A DNA stretch of 38,607 nucleotides from Bordetella parapertussis (lineage in GTDB: Bacteria; Pseudomonadota; Gammaproteobacteria; Burkholderiales; Burkholderiaceae_C), in NCBI GenBank assembly GCA_945888535.1, contig CAMDAN010000012.1, forward strand, positions 1-38,607, written 5' to 3'. Made by a program: the position numbers and the translations under genes. The notes beneath the pieces are model-generated. The model was not told the DNA's origin and searched no databases. It worked only from the letters and a program-made list of their open reading frames with translations. Each line of letters starts with the position of its first letter. Within the stretch, counting starts at the first letter, position 1. Shown one piece after another: positions 28,297-36,661 of the stretch.

Positions 28297-29090
28297 TCCC
28301 AAAAGCACCGAACGCCGAAGGCGAACGCCTTGCCAAACGGGTTGCGCAAATGCGCGGCTGCTCGCGCAGCGAAGCGGAGCGTTATATCGAAAGCGGCTTT
28401 GTCCAAGTCAATGGCGCAGTAGTAGAAGAGCCGCAGTTTCGGGTGATAGACCACAGCATCACCTTCGAAGCCGATGCCAGCCTGCTCAACTTAAACGCAA
28501 TCACCTTGATCGTTAACAAACCCAGCGGATGGCTCGATGGCGTGGGCGACGAGCCCATTCCCAGCCCCCATTACAAAGGCAAAAAGCCCAAAATTCAAAA
28601 TGCTCTGAGTCTTCTCACGCCCGATCACCGCAGCCCCAATGATCCGTCGGACACGCGTGTTTTGAAACGCCATTTCCAACAACTCGAAGCCAGCATGTCG
28701 ATTGAGACTGGTGCCAGCGGCTTACTGGTGTTTACCCAAGACTGGCGCACCCAACGTAAGCTTGTTGAAGACATGGGCGTGATGGAACATGAATTCATCA
28801 TCGATGTGCAAGGCGAAGTCAGCCCCGAGCAACTCACGCCGATCGAGCGGGCGCTGCGCGACCCGCGCCACAACCTGCCCCAAACCAAAGTCAGCGTTGG
28901 CAGCTCAGGCCAGCAGGGAAGCAAATTGCGCATGGCGGTGAAAGGCGCACACCCGGGTCTCGCGGCCTACGTGTGTGAATTGGCAGGGCTTGAAATAACT
29001 GCGATGCGCCGTATTCGCTTAGGTCGGGTGGGTTTGGGGGATATCGATATCGGTCAGTGGCGTTATTTGGCAGATCACGAGCGGTTTTGA
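28293..29090 (+). CDS. RsuA/RluF-like pseudouridine synthase with a substituted catalytic site
   Basis: A 265-residue protein with an N-terminal S4 domain (ERLAKRVAQMRGCSRSEAERYIESGFVQVNG) and a C-terminal RsuA/RluB/E/F-like fold with INKPSGW-like IVNKPSGWLDG and SGLLVFTQDWRTQRKL, then the late RRIRLGRVGLGDI motif. In the family the catalytic Asp sits four residues before the Gly-Leu pair of this segment (GRLDxxTxGL); here that position is E138 and the preceding Arg is Ser. Asp is strictly needed in known pseudouridine synthases, so this protein may be inactive or an RNA-binding factor. The ATG start overlaps the MBL gene. Confidence 0.88.
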   Translation: MIPKAPNAEGERLAKRVAQMRGCSRSEAERYIESGFVQVNGAVVEEPQFRVIDHSITFEADASLLNLNAITLIVNKPSGWLDGVGDEPIPSPHYKGKKPKIQNALSLLTPDHRSPNDPSDTRVLKRHFQQLEASMSIETGASGLLVFTQDWRTQRKLVEDMGVMEHEFIIDVQGEVSPEQLTPIERALRDPRHNLPQTKVSVGSSGQQGSKLRMAVKGAHPGLAAYVCELAGLEITAMRRIRLGRVGLGDIDIGQWRYLADHERF

Positions 29091-29093
29091 GGC

Positions 29094-29708
29094 TTAGGCC
29101 GGGTGGACCACCACCAACCACGCCGTAGCTGCGGTTTTACCAACATTACGAATCGCGTGCGGACGGTCGGCGCAGTAACGCGCTGTTTCCCCGGCTTTAA
29201 GGCGCTGAACCTCGTCGGCGCAATGGACCTCTAAAGCGCCGCTTTGTACCGTCAAGTGTTCGCGGGTTCCGTCTTCGTGGGCGGTGGACTCTAAAGCGCC
29301 GCCAGCTCCGACGCTCAGCGTGTACCACTCAAATTGCCCCGCCAGCTCGATGGGCCCGAGGATACGCAAATCACACAAACCGTCCGGGCTCCGCAAGGCG
29401 GGCGTGGCGTGGGCTGAAAGAAAACCGATCGCTGGGGCCTGAACCGCGGGCGCACTGTCGAGCAAATCTGCCAAAGGCACGCCCAAAGCATTGGCCAAGC
29501 GCCACACCACAGCCACTGTCGGGTTGGCTTGGGCGCGTTCAATTTGCGACAGCATCGATTTCGAAACCCCCGCCTTGCGAGACAACTCGTCTAAGGACAA
29601 GGCGCGGCTTTGGCGCAGGGCGGCCAAGGTATCACCCACCCGAGGAGGCTCGGCAGTTACCCCGCGTGAGGCTGCAAAGGGAGGGTTTTTGGGAATACGA
29701 GTTGCCAA
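29094..29708 (-). CDS. XRE-family regulator with cupin domain
   Basis: A 204-residue two-domain regulator: an N-terminal lambda-repressor-like helix-turn-helix (LSLDELSRKAGVSKSMLSQIERAQANPTVAVVWRLANALGV) and a C-terminal cupin (EHLTVQSGALEVH, then GETARYCADRPHAIRNVG), the architecture of sensors of small metabolites. The start chosen is TTG at 29708, because AAGGA lies 6 bases before it; the ATG at 29783 would place the start over the intergenic control region and lacks a site. It is divergent from kbl-tdh, which suggests it regulates threonine breakdown; the pseudouridine-synthase gene ends 3 bp from its stop. Confidence 0.9.
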   Translation of the reverse strand: MATRIPKNPPFAASRGVTAEPPRVGDTLAALRQSRALSLDELSRKAGVSKSMLSQIERAQANPTVAVVWRLANALGVPLADLLDSAPAVQAPAIGFLSAHATPALRSPDGLCDLRILGPIELAGQFEWYTLSVGAGGALESTAHEDGTREHLTVQSGALEVHCADEVQRLKAGETARYCADRPHAIRNVGKTAATAWLVVVHPA

Positions 29709-29811
29709 AATAATTCCTTTATAGTGAATATTGTTCGATATACTGCACAGAACTGATTTCCAGTGAAACCTATTCCAGCGCATTGTGCCCCACTGACCTC
29801 GAAAGATTGTT

Positions 29812-31026
29812 ATGACAACCGCAACGCCCTTTTACACCCACTTGGCCCAAGAGCTTGACGCGATTCGTACCGCGGGTTTATACAAAACCGAGCGCGTTAT
29901 CAATAGCTCACAAAGCGCGCACATTACAACCACCTTGCAAGACGGCAGCCACCGCGAAGTCTTGAATTTATGCGCCAACAATTATTTGGGTTTGTCATCG
30001 CATCCTGCAGTGATGGAGGCGGCCCATAAGGCGCTGCGCACGCACGGCTACGGTCTGAGTTCGGTGCGCTTTATTTGCGGCACCCAAGATCTCCACAAAA
30101 CCTTAGAGGTGCGTCTTTCAAGCTTTTTAGGTACCGAAGACACCATTCTTTACGCGGCAGCTTTTGATGCCAACGGCGGCTTGTTTGAGCCGCTGTTGGG
30201 CGAAGAAGACGCCATCATTAGCGACGCGTTGAATCATGCTTCCATCATTGACGGCATCCGCTTATGCAAAGCCAAGCGCTACCGGTATGAGCACAACAAT
30301 ATGCAAGACTTGGAGCGCTGTTTGCGTGAAGCCAAAGCGGATGGAGCGCGTTTCAGTTTGGTTTTTACAGACGGCGTTTTCTCCATGGACGGAACGATTG
30401 CGCAGTTGGATGTGATGCGTACTTTGTGCGACCAATACGGTGCGTTGCTGGGTGTGGACGAGTGCCACGCCAGTGGATTCATGGGCGCCACCGGGCGCGG
30501 CACCCACGAACACCGTGGCGTGTTTGGAAAAATTGACATCCTCACTGGCACATTGGGTAAAGGCCTGGGCGGCGCCTCGGGTGGGTTCACGAGCGGTCGG
30601 CGTGAAGTGATTGAACTCCTTCGCCAACGCTCGCGGCCTTACCTTTTTTCCAACACGGTCGCCCCCATGATTGTGGGCGCCTCGATTGCGGTATTGGATT
30701 TACTCGAGCAATCGACTGCGCTTCGCGATACCTTGGCTGACAACACCCGCTATTTCCGTGAGGCGATTGCACAAGCCGGTTTTTCCATCAAACCGGGGGA
30801 GCATCCGATTGTTCCGATCATGGTTTTTGACGCCGTTCTGGCCCAGCAACTCGCAGCGCGTTTGCTAGAACTGGGGGTGTATGTCGTCGGCTTTTTCTTT
30901 CCCGTGGTTCCCAAAGGGCAGGCCCGCATCCGCGTTCAGATGAGCGCAGCACACACCCGCGCCGATTTGGAATTTGCAGTCGCAGCCTTTGCCAAAGCTG
31001 GCCGCGAACTCGGGATCATTCAATAA
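29812..31026 (+). CDS. kbl: Glycine C-acetyltransferase (2-amino-3-ketobutyrate CoA ligase)
   Basis: PLP enzyme that splits 2-amino-3-oxobutyrate with CoA into glycine and acetyl-CoA, the second step of threonine breakdown. The 404-residue protein has the alpha-oxoamine synthase pattern: [23 protein letters not shown] [12 protein letters not shown], and the PLP Lys250 in [13 protein letters not shown]. Length is normal. GAAAG lies before the ATG. The partner dehydrogenase gene follows 8 bp later, and the XRE-cupin gene is divergent. Confidence 0.95.
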   Translation: MTTATPFYTHLAQELDAIRTAGLYKTERVINSSQSAHITTTLQDGSHREVLNLCANNYLGLSSHPAVMEAAHKALRTHGYGLSSVRFICGTQDLHKTLEVRLSSFLGTEDTILYAAAFDANGGLFEPLLGEEDAIISDALNHASIIDGIRLCKAKRYRYEHNNMQDLERCLREAKADGARFSLVFTDGVFSMDGTIAQLDVMRTLCDQYGALLGVDECHASGFMGATGRGTHEHRGVFGKIDILTGTLGKGLGGASGGFTSGRREVIELLRQRSRPYLFSNTVAPMIVGASIAVLDLLEQSTALRDTLADNTRYFREAIAQAGFSIKPGEHPIVPIMVFDAVLAQQLAARLLELGVYVVGFFFPVVPKGQARIRVQMSAAHTRADLEFAVAAFAKAGRELGIIQ

Positions 31027-31034
31027 AGAAACAT

Positions 31035-32015
31035 ATGAACACACCAAAAATTTTGATCATCGGTGCCAATGGACAAATTGGCTCAGAACTGACCCAGGCT
31101 CTGGCGCAGCGTTACGGTGCGCAATCGGTCATTACCAGCGACATTGCTGCACAAGGCCGCGCTGAGAATATGGCGCTTGGCGTTCGCCACTTGGCCCTGG
31201 ATGCCACCGATGGTGATGCGATCAAAGCAGCCGTCGAAGCGCACGCTGTGACTCAGATTTATCTCTTAGCAGCAGCCCTCTCAGCCCGTGGCGAACAGCA
31301 TCCTGGCTGGGCCTGGGACCTCAACATGAAGAGCTTGCTGCATGTTTTGGAATTGGCTCGCACGCACAGTTTGCGGGTCTTTTGGCCGAGTTCTATTGCT
31401 GCCTTTGGCCCCAACAGCCCGAAAAGCACGACGCCCCAACGCTGCGTGATGGACCCCACCAGCGTGTATGGAATTTCTAAGTTGGCCGGCGAAGGTTGGT
31501 GCGCGTGGTACCACCGCAACCACGGCGTCGATGTCCGCAGTCTGCGCTACCCGGGCCTCATCAGCTGGAAAACTCCGCCCGGCGGCGGCACCACCGACTA
31601 CGCTGTTGAGATTTTTCACGCCGCGCTCAAACATAACCACTACACCAGTTTTTTAAGCGCTAATACCGCGCTACCCATGATGTATATGCCCGACGCAATT
31701 CGCGCTACGCTGGAGCTGATGGACGCGCCATCGTCGTCCGTCCATGAACGCAGTTCGTACAACTTAGCGGGCCCGAGTTTTACGCCAGCGCAGATCGCAG
31801 TGGTGATTCGCCGTCACATCCCTGATTTCACCATCGACTACGCCCCCGACTTTCGGCAAGCCATCGCTGACAGCTGGCCCCAATCGATCGACGACACCGT
31901 GGCACAAAAGGATTGGGGCTGGAAGGCTGCGTTTGATTTGGATGCCATGGTCAATGACATGCTGACCCACCTGCGACCGCGCATCGCCCAAGCCGCCGAG
32001 CGCTTGGCGGCATAA
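31035..32015 (+). CDS. L-threonine 3-dehydrogenase, SDR (epimerase-like) type
   Basis: A 326-residue extended SDR with the NAD-binding GANGQIG (residues 10-16) and the catalytic Y145-x3-K149 in VYGISKLAGE. It resembles the short-chain L-threonine dehydrogenases that oxidise threonine to 2-amino-3-oxobutyrate; this differs from the zinc-type E. coli Tdh. Its position immediately after kbl gives strong support. Together the pair turns threonine into glycine and acetyl-CoA. It ends 5 bp from the rnpB 3' end, which is on the other strand. Confidence 0.88.
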   Translation: MNTPKILIIGANGQIGSELTQALAQRYGAQSVITSDIAAQGRAENMALGVRHLALDATDGDAIKAAVEAHAVTQIYLLAAALSARGEQHPGWAWDLNMKSLLHVLELARTHSLRVFWPSSIAAFGPNSPKSTTPQRCVMDPTSVYGISKLAGEGWCAWYHRNHGVDVRSLRYPGLISWKTPPGGGTTDYAVEIFHAALKHNHYTSFLSANTALPMMYMPDAIRATLELMDAPSSSVHERSSYNLAGPSFTPAQIAVVIRRHIPDFTIDYAPDFRQAIADSWPQSIDDTVAQKDWGWKAAFDLDAMVNDMLTHLRPRIAQAAERLAA

Positions 32016-32020
32016 AAAGT

Positions 32021-32393
32021 GTGAAGCTCGCCGATAAGCCGGATTCTGTGCACGCCAAGTTTCCCTGGCATGTGACCACCATTACTCTGGGCCGTTGGTC
32101 ACCCAACGGCTCGATGCTACCTACCCGCCAACTCCGGGGGCCCCGGTCATGACGCTGCGGCGAACCGCCGCGCTTTGCGTTGGCCTACTTGGTATTGCTG
32201 CGCGTAGAGATTGCCCGTTTCACCCGAACTGAATCGGCTCGTCTCTGTTGCTCTAATCCTCACCTTGGGCAGCGCCCTTGCGAGCGCCGCTTGGGTGGAC
32301 AGCTGTTAGCTGCTACGCCGCCCTGTGCAGTCCGGACGTTCCTCCAGTGCTCTGTTTCCAGAATTGCACCAGCGGTGGTCTAGCGAGCTTCAC
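32021..32393 (-). ncRNA. rnpB: RNase P RNA (rnpB), bacterial type A
   Basis: The catalytic RNA of RNase P. On the minus strand the 5' end GTGAAGCTCGC pairs perfectly with the 3' end GCGAGCTTCAC to form P1 (11 bp). Conserved pieces appear in order: GAGGAACGTCCGGACT (P3/P4 side), CAGGGC, GTGAAACGG, GGGTAGGTAGCATCGAGCC, and near the 3' end AGAATCCGGCTTATCGGC. The length (about 373) fits type A. The ends were set by P1, so they may be off by a few bases. A T-run follows the 3' strand of P1. Confidence 0.95.
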
Positions 32394-32497
32394 CCCCCAA
32401 TTATCGGCGAGGGCAGCCAAGAATATCGATATAACCGGGGTTGATTGGGTTTGGAATCAAAATGGCACCTTCAACCTTCACACCACCGGAGACTTCC

Positions 32498-33415
32498 ATG
32501 CGCGCTGACACCATCTTGCAAACCATCGGTAACACCCCCCACATTCGTATCCACCGCCTCTTTGGTCCTGGACACAATGTGTGGATCAAATCGGAACGCA
32601 GCAACCCGGGCGGCTCGATTAAAGATCGCATTGCTTTGGCGATGGTGGAGGCGGCTGAAAAAAGTGGCATCCTCAAAACCGGTGCGACGATCATTGAGCC
32701 CACCTCGGGCAACACCGGCGTCGGTTTAGCGATGGTGGCCGCGGTCAAAGGTTACAAATTGATTTTGGTGATGCCCGACAGCATGTCGATTGAGCGCAGG
32801 CGCTTGATGTTGGCTTACGGTGCAAGCTTTGATCTGACACCGCGCGAAAAAGGCATGAAAGGGGCGATTGCGCGGGCCCAAGAATTGGCGGATGCCACGC
32901 CAGGCGCATGGATTCCCCAACAGTTTGAAAACCCAGCCAACGTAGAGGTTCACAACCGCACGACAGCGTTAGAAATTTTGGCGGACTTCCCCGAAGGTTT
33001 GGATGCCATCATCACTGGCGTAGGAACCGGTGGTCACATTACCGGCGTCGCCCAGGTCCTTAAAACGCATTGGCCCAAGCTCAAGGTGTTTGCAGTCGAG
33101 CCCAGCCAAAGCCCAGTCATTAGCGGAGGAGCGCCCGCACCCCACCCCATTCAAGGGATTGGCGCGGGATTTATTCCTAAAAATTTGCACACCGAATTAT
33201 TAGATGGTGTTATCCAAGTGGAAGCGGAACCCGCACGCGAAATGGCACGGCGCAGCGCTGCAGAAGAAGGCATGCTGGTAGGAATTTCGAGCGGCGCCAC
33301 ATTGGCTGCGATTGCCCAAAAACTGCCTGATCTTGCGCCAGGCGCCAAGGTATTGGGGTTTAACTACGACACCGGCGAACGTTATTTATCGATTGAAGGT
33401 TTTTTACCCGCCTGA
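32498..33415 (+). CDS. cysK: Cysteine synthase A (O-acetylserine sulfhydrylase)
   Basis: PLP enzyme that makes cysteine from O-acetylserine and sulfide. The 305-residue protein has the PLP Lys42 in [11 protein letters not shown], the substrate-binding TSGNTG (69-74) and [11 protein letters not shown] for the PLP phosphate. It begins at ATG 32498, with CGGAG ahead; longer frames upstream are not credible. CysM-like behaviour is possible, because the pocket motif is less diagnostic than the overall alignment would be. Its 3' end overlaps the enoyl-CoA hydratase gene on the other strand by 34 bp. Confidence 0.9.
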   Translation: MRADTILQTIGNTPHIRIHRLFGPGHNVWIKSERSNPGGSIKDRIALAMVEAAEKSGILKTGATIIEPTSGNTGVGLAMVAAVKGYKLILVMPDSMSIERRRLMLAYGASFDLTPREKGMKGAIARAQELADATPGAWIPQQFENPANVEVHNRTTALEILADFPEGLDAIITGVGTGGHITGVAQVLKTHWPKLKVFAVEPSQSPVISGGAPAPHPIQGIGAGFIPKNLHTELLDGVIQVEAEPAREMARRSAAEEGMLVGISSGATLAAIAQKLPDLAPGAKVLGFNYDTGERYLSIEGFLPA

Positions 33416-34149
33416 TGACTGGCAGCCGCCATGCGTTCGGCCATGTCCTTTGGCATACCAAAAGGCATGGCTCGCTCGTATTGCAAAGCATCATGCCAGC
33501 TTCGTTCTTGTGCGCCAGCCACCAAGGCCTTGGCAATGCGGTTGCTGCCGCGCGAGTTCGCCACAATCTCTTCTCCCAAGCGCAGGACCGCAGCGTCTAA
33601 GGCATCGTCGGCAAGGCAGTAATCGACAAGTCCGATATCGGCTGCCGTGCGTCCGTTGATTCGGCGGCTGGTGAACATCAACTCCTTGGCGCGTGACATC
33701 CCCACCCGCCTAGGCAGTCGCACCGACATTCCCCAAATTGGAGCCAAGCCCCATTGCCCATGGGTGTCCCCGAGTTTGGTGGACTCCGCAGCCATCAAAA
33801 TATCGCAGCCCAAAGCCAACTCGAGTCCGCCGGTAAAACAATGGCCATGAAGGCGCGCAATCGTAGGTTGTGGCAAGGCCTCTAAAGCGTCAATCGTTTC
33901 AGCCTCAAAGTGTGCACTCGGGGCTGGCGCATGTTCGGCGATTGCAGCCAAGTCGTGACCAGCGCAAAAAGCTCTGCCAGCGCCTTGAAGCACCACACAG
34001 GCCACCGTTTCATCTTTCGCAATCGCATCCAGATGCAAACGCAAGGCCACGAATACATCGGGTGTCAACGCATTGAGCTTGTCAGGCCGATTCAGTGACA
34101 AAGTTGTAATACCAGCCGCATCACTGCGCAATACCAAGTCCGTTGCCAT
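33382..34149 (-). CDS. Enoyl-CoA hydratase/isomerase family protein
   Basis: A 255-residue crotonase-fold protein: [12 protein letters not shown] at the CoA-binding site, the first oxyanion-hole region [10 protein letters not shown] (the catalytic position of many hydratases), [19 protein letters not shown] and the C-terminal half with the [16 protein letters not shown] pattern. The exact substrate cannot be read; it may act in fatty acid or aromatic acid breakdown. The ATG at 34149 has GAGGG at 7 bases. It is divergent from the BVMO operon over about 140 bp and overlaps cysK convergently by 34 bp. Confidence 0.88.
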   Translation of the reverse strand: MATDLVLRSDAAGITTLSLNRPDKLNALTPDVFVALRLHLDAIAKDETVACVVLQGAGRAFCAGHDLAAIAEHAPAPSAHFEAETIDALEALPQPTIARLHGHCFTGGLELALGCDILMAAESTKLGDTHGQWGLAPIWGMSVRLPRRVGMSRAKELMFTSRRINGRTAADIGLVDYCLADDALDAAVLRLGEEIVANSRGSNRIAKALVAGAQERSWHDALQYERAMPFGMPKDMAERMAAASHQAGKKPSIDK

Positions 34150-34194
34150 ACCATTGCCCTCTTTTGAAAAATATGCCTCAGACCGAACATACTT

Positions 34195-34248
34195 GCAGAT
34201 CAAAAATAAACGGTCGCGCAAGAGACTAAATCCTACTTTTCGATCTGC
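34195..34248. repeat. Spaced 7-bp inverted repeat between the enoyl-CoA hydratase and BVMO genes
   Basis: GCAGATC (34195-34201) and GATCTGC (34242-34248) are perfect inverted copies, 47 bp apart centre to centre, in the divergent control region. This could be a pair of operator half-sites, or chance. No regulator gene is next to it. Confidence 0.25.
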
Positions 34249-34292
34249 TCACCCCTTAAGATAAATCCCATGTATTTTTTAAACGATTCAAG

Positions 34293-35759
34293 ATGAGTCA
34301 GATCAAAGTCAAAAACACGCGCTACACCGTCGTGATTGTGGGCGCTGGATTTGCAGGAATCGGTGCGGCCATCACTTTACGAAAACTAGGAATCGACTTC
34401 GTCATTCTAGAAAAGGCCGAAGAGATTGGCGGTGTTTGGCGTGACAACAGCTACCCCGATTGCGGCTGTGATGTTCCTTCGGCTTTGTATTCCTATTCCT
34501 TTGCACCCAACCCGTTTTGGGATCGCTTGTTTGCCAAACAAGGTCAGATTAAGCAATATACCCATGACACGGCTGAAAAATTTGGGGTCCTGCCCCATGT
34601 TCATCTGGACACGGAGTTATTACACGCCCAGTGGGTAGCCGATGAGAGACACTGGCAACTAGAGACATCTCAAGGCCTATTCACCGCACAGTTTGTCATC
34701 ATGGCTTGCGGCCCGATGCATGTTCCGATTACGCCGAAGATCAAAGGCTTAGAGACTTTTACAGGAAGACAATTTCATTCTTCACAATGGGACCACGCGT
34801 ATGACTTTCAACAGCAACGTGTCGCAGTGATTGGCTCAGGCGCATCCGCCATTCAGTTTTTACCCATATTGCAAAAACAAGTAAAACAACTCACCTTATT
34901 TCAACGCACGGCGCCATGGGTGTTACCGAAAATGGATGCGCCTATTTCTAAAAACTGGCAAACCCGCTTCAAAAAATTTCCGTTTTTGCAAGCTCTTTTC
35001 CGAGGATTGCTCTACCTGCAGTTTGAAGTTCTCAACAGCAGTCTCAAATACCCTGTGCTTTTAAAACGCCTGCAAAGCGCAGGCTTGAAAAATATCCACC
35101 GTGGCATCAAAGACCCTCAACTGCGGGTCCAGGTGACGCCTGATTACTCCATCGGATGCAAACGTATCTTGCAGTCCAACACCTGGTACCGTGCTCTGGC
35201 GCAGCCTAACGTGCAGGTGGTGTCTGGCATTACGGAGATTCAAGGGAATCGCTTGGAGTCGAGTGACGGCAAACACTGCGAAGTCGATGCCATAGTTTTT
35301 GCCACCGGCTTTGAAGTGGCCGATCCGCCGATTGCACAGCGCATTGTGGGCGTCAGCGGAAAAACTTTAGCGTCTTTGTGGGGCGGCTCTGCCAGTGCCT
35401 ATTACGGAACCATGGTGCAAGACTGCCCCAATTTATTCCTGACTTTTGGGCCCAATCTGTATACGTTTTCATCGGCCTTCGTCATCATTGAAGCCCAACT
35501 TCAATTCATTGCCTCCGCACTTAAGGCGGCGCAAAAGAATAAATTTCGTACGATTGCTGTGAACCCTTTGCGTTTTACAAAATACAACACGCATGTTCAA
35601 GTCGCACTCAAAGACACGGTATGGAACAGCGGATGCACCAGTTACTTTATTGACAAAAATGGTCGCAACAGCACCAATTGGCCGTGGACCACTTTTTATA
35701 TGCGTTGGAAATTAGCCCGATTTCATCCCCGTGAATTTTTAATAGAGACTGCACTATGA
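34293..35759 (+). CDS. Flavin-containing Baeyer-Villiger-type monooxygenase
   Basis: A 488-residue FAD/NADPH monooxygenase that should insert oxygen into a ketone to give an ester or lactone. Seen: the FAD-binding GAGFAG (17-22), EIGGVWRDNSYPDCGCDVPS, the BVMO fingerprint FxGxxxHxxxW (FTGRQFHSSQWDHA, 156-169), the NADPH site GSGASA (181-186) and the late ATGFEV. Length is near that of EtaA-like type I enzymes. The following esterase and sulfatase are coupled to it by ATGA overlaps. The ketone substrate is unknown. Confidence 0.92.
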   Translation: MSQIKVKNTRYTVVIVGAGFAGIGAAITLRKLGIDFVILEKAEEIGGVWRDNSYPDCGCDVPSALYSYSFAPNPFWDRLFAKQGQIKQYTHDTAEKFGVLPHVHLDTELLHAQWVADERHWQLETSQGLFTAQFVIMACGPMHVPITPKIKGLETFTGRQFHSSQWDHAYDFQQQRVAVIGSGASAIQFLPILQKQVKQLTLFQRTAPWVLPKMDAPISKNWQTRFKKFPFLQALFRGLLYLQFEVLNSSLKYPVLLKRLQSAGLKNIHRGIKDPQLRVQVTPDYSIGCKRILQSNTWYRALAQPNVQVVSGITEIQGNRLESSDGKHCEVDAIVFATGFEVADPPIAQRIVGVSGKTLASLWGGSASAYYGTMVQDCPNLFLTFGPNLYTFSSAFVIIEAQLQFIASALKAAQKNKFRTIAVNPLRFTKYNTHVQVALKDTVWNSGCTSYFIDKNGRNSTNWPWTTFYMRWKLARFHPREFLIETAL

Positions 35760-36661
35760 GTATTCAAAATATGGCGCTCAATGCGCTCTTTCGCGCCGCT
35801 CAAACTTCAGCCATGCGATTGGATCCCCAGCAGCGATTTCTACGCAATAGAAAATTATTGGCGGTCGATCGCAGTCGCGTTAAAAAAACCATTCAAGTTC
35901 GATCCGACCTCCTTGCCGGCGTGAAGGTGGAATGGATTACGCATGAAAGAAATGCCAACCACGCCCATCTCCCCATCTGCGTTTATTTTCACGGTGGCGG
36001 TTTTGTTGCAGGCAGCCTCAACAGCCACCGGGACATGGCCGCTATGTTGTGCGACAAAGCAAACGTCACGGTGCTCATGGTGGACTACCGTTTGGCACCC
36101 GAGCACCGGTTTCCTGCTGGATTAGACGATGCCCTCACGGTCTACCGTGGGTTGTTAACCCAAGGGATTTCCGCGAGCCGACTGTGCTTAGCTGGCGACA
36201 GTGCGGGTGGAAATATCACGCTTGCAACAGCACAAGCCATTCGCGACGCCCAACTCCCAGCGCCTAAAGCCTTGGTGCTTTTTTCACCTTGGCTTGATTT
36301 GCAAAACAACAGTCCGAGTTGCAGCTCGAATGCCAATCATGATGCGATGCTCAACACCCAAATCCTCGATGAGTTTGCGCTTTTGTATGCCTCTGACTTG
36401 CCGCTGGACCATCCGAGAATGTCTCCGTTGCGGGGCGAGGTGACCGGTTTGCCGCCCTGCCTCATCATCGCGAGCAAGGTCGAGGTTTTGCGCGATGACG
36501 CACGACAACTCTATGAAAAAATTACCACCCAGGGCGGCCGTGCTGAACTGCTGGAATGGGATAAGCCCCCACATGCTTTCCCTGTCATGGCGCGCTTTCT
36601 TCCTGAAGGGCGCGAGGCCTTAAAAGCAACAGCTACTTTTATTCAAAAGCACCTGGCATGA
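35756..36661 (+). CDS. Alpha/beta hydrolase, HSL (hormone-sensitive lipase) family esterase
   Basis: A 301-residue esterase of the HSL family: the oxyanion-hole motif HGGG (79-82), the nucleophile Ser149 in GDSAGG (147-152), an Asp in the VLRDDARQLYEK stretch and His in PPHAFPVM, forming the catalytic triad. Overlaps the monooxygenase gene (ATGA) and the sulfatase gene (ATGA). The likely job is to hydrolyse the ester produced by the BVMO. It resembles cytosolic HSL esterases and has no signal peptide. Confidence 0.92.
   Translation: MSIQNMALNALFRAAQTSAMRLDPQQRFLRNRKLLAVDRSRVKKTIQVRSDLLAGVKVEWITHERNANHAHLPICVYFHGGGFVAGSLNSHRDMAAMLCDKANVTVLMVDYRLAPEHRFPAGLDDALTVYRGLLTQGISASRLCLAGDSAGGNITLATAQAIRDAQLPAPKALVLFSPWLDLQNNSPSCSSNANHDAMLNTQILDEFALLYASDLPLDHPRMSPLRGEVTGLPPCLIIASKVEVLRDDARQLYEKITTQGGRAELLEWDKPPHAFPVMARFLPEGREALKATATFIQKHLA

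Noticed and set aside
32180..32383. Short plus-strand open frame inside the RNase P RNA gene
   Set aside because: The minus-strand RNA has P1 pairing and conserved type A elements; the frame is chance.
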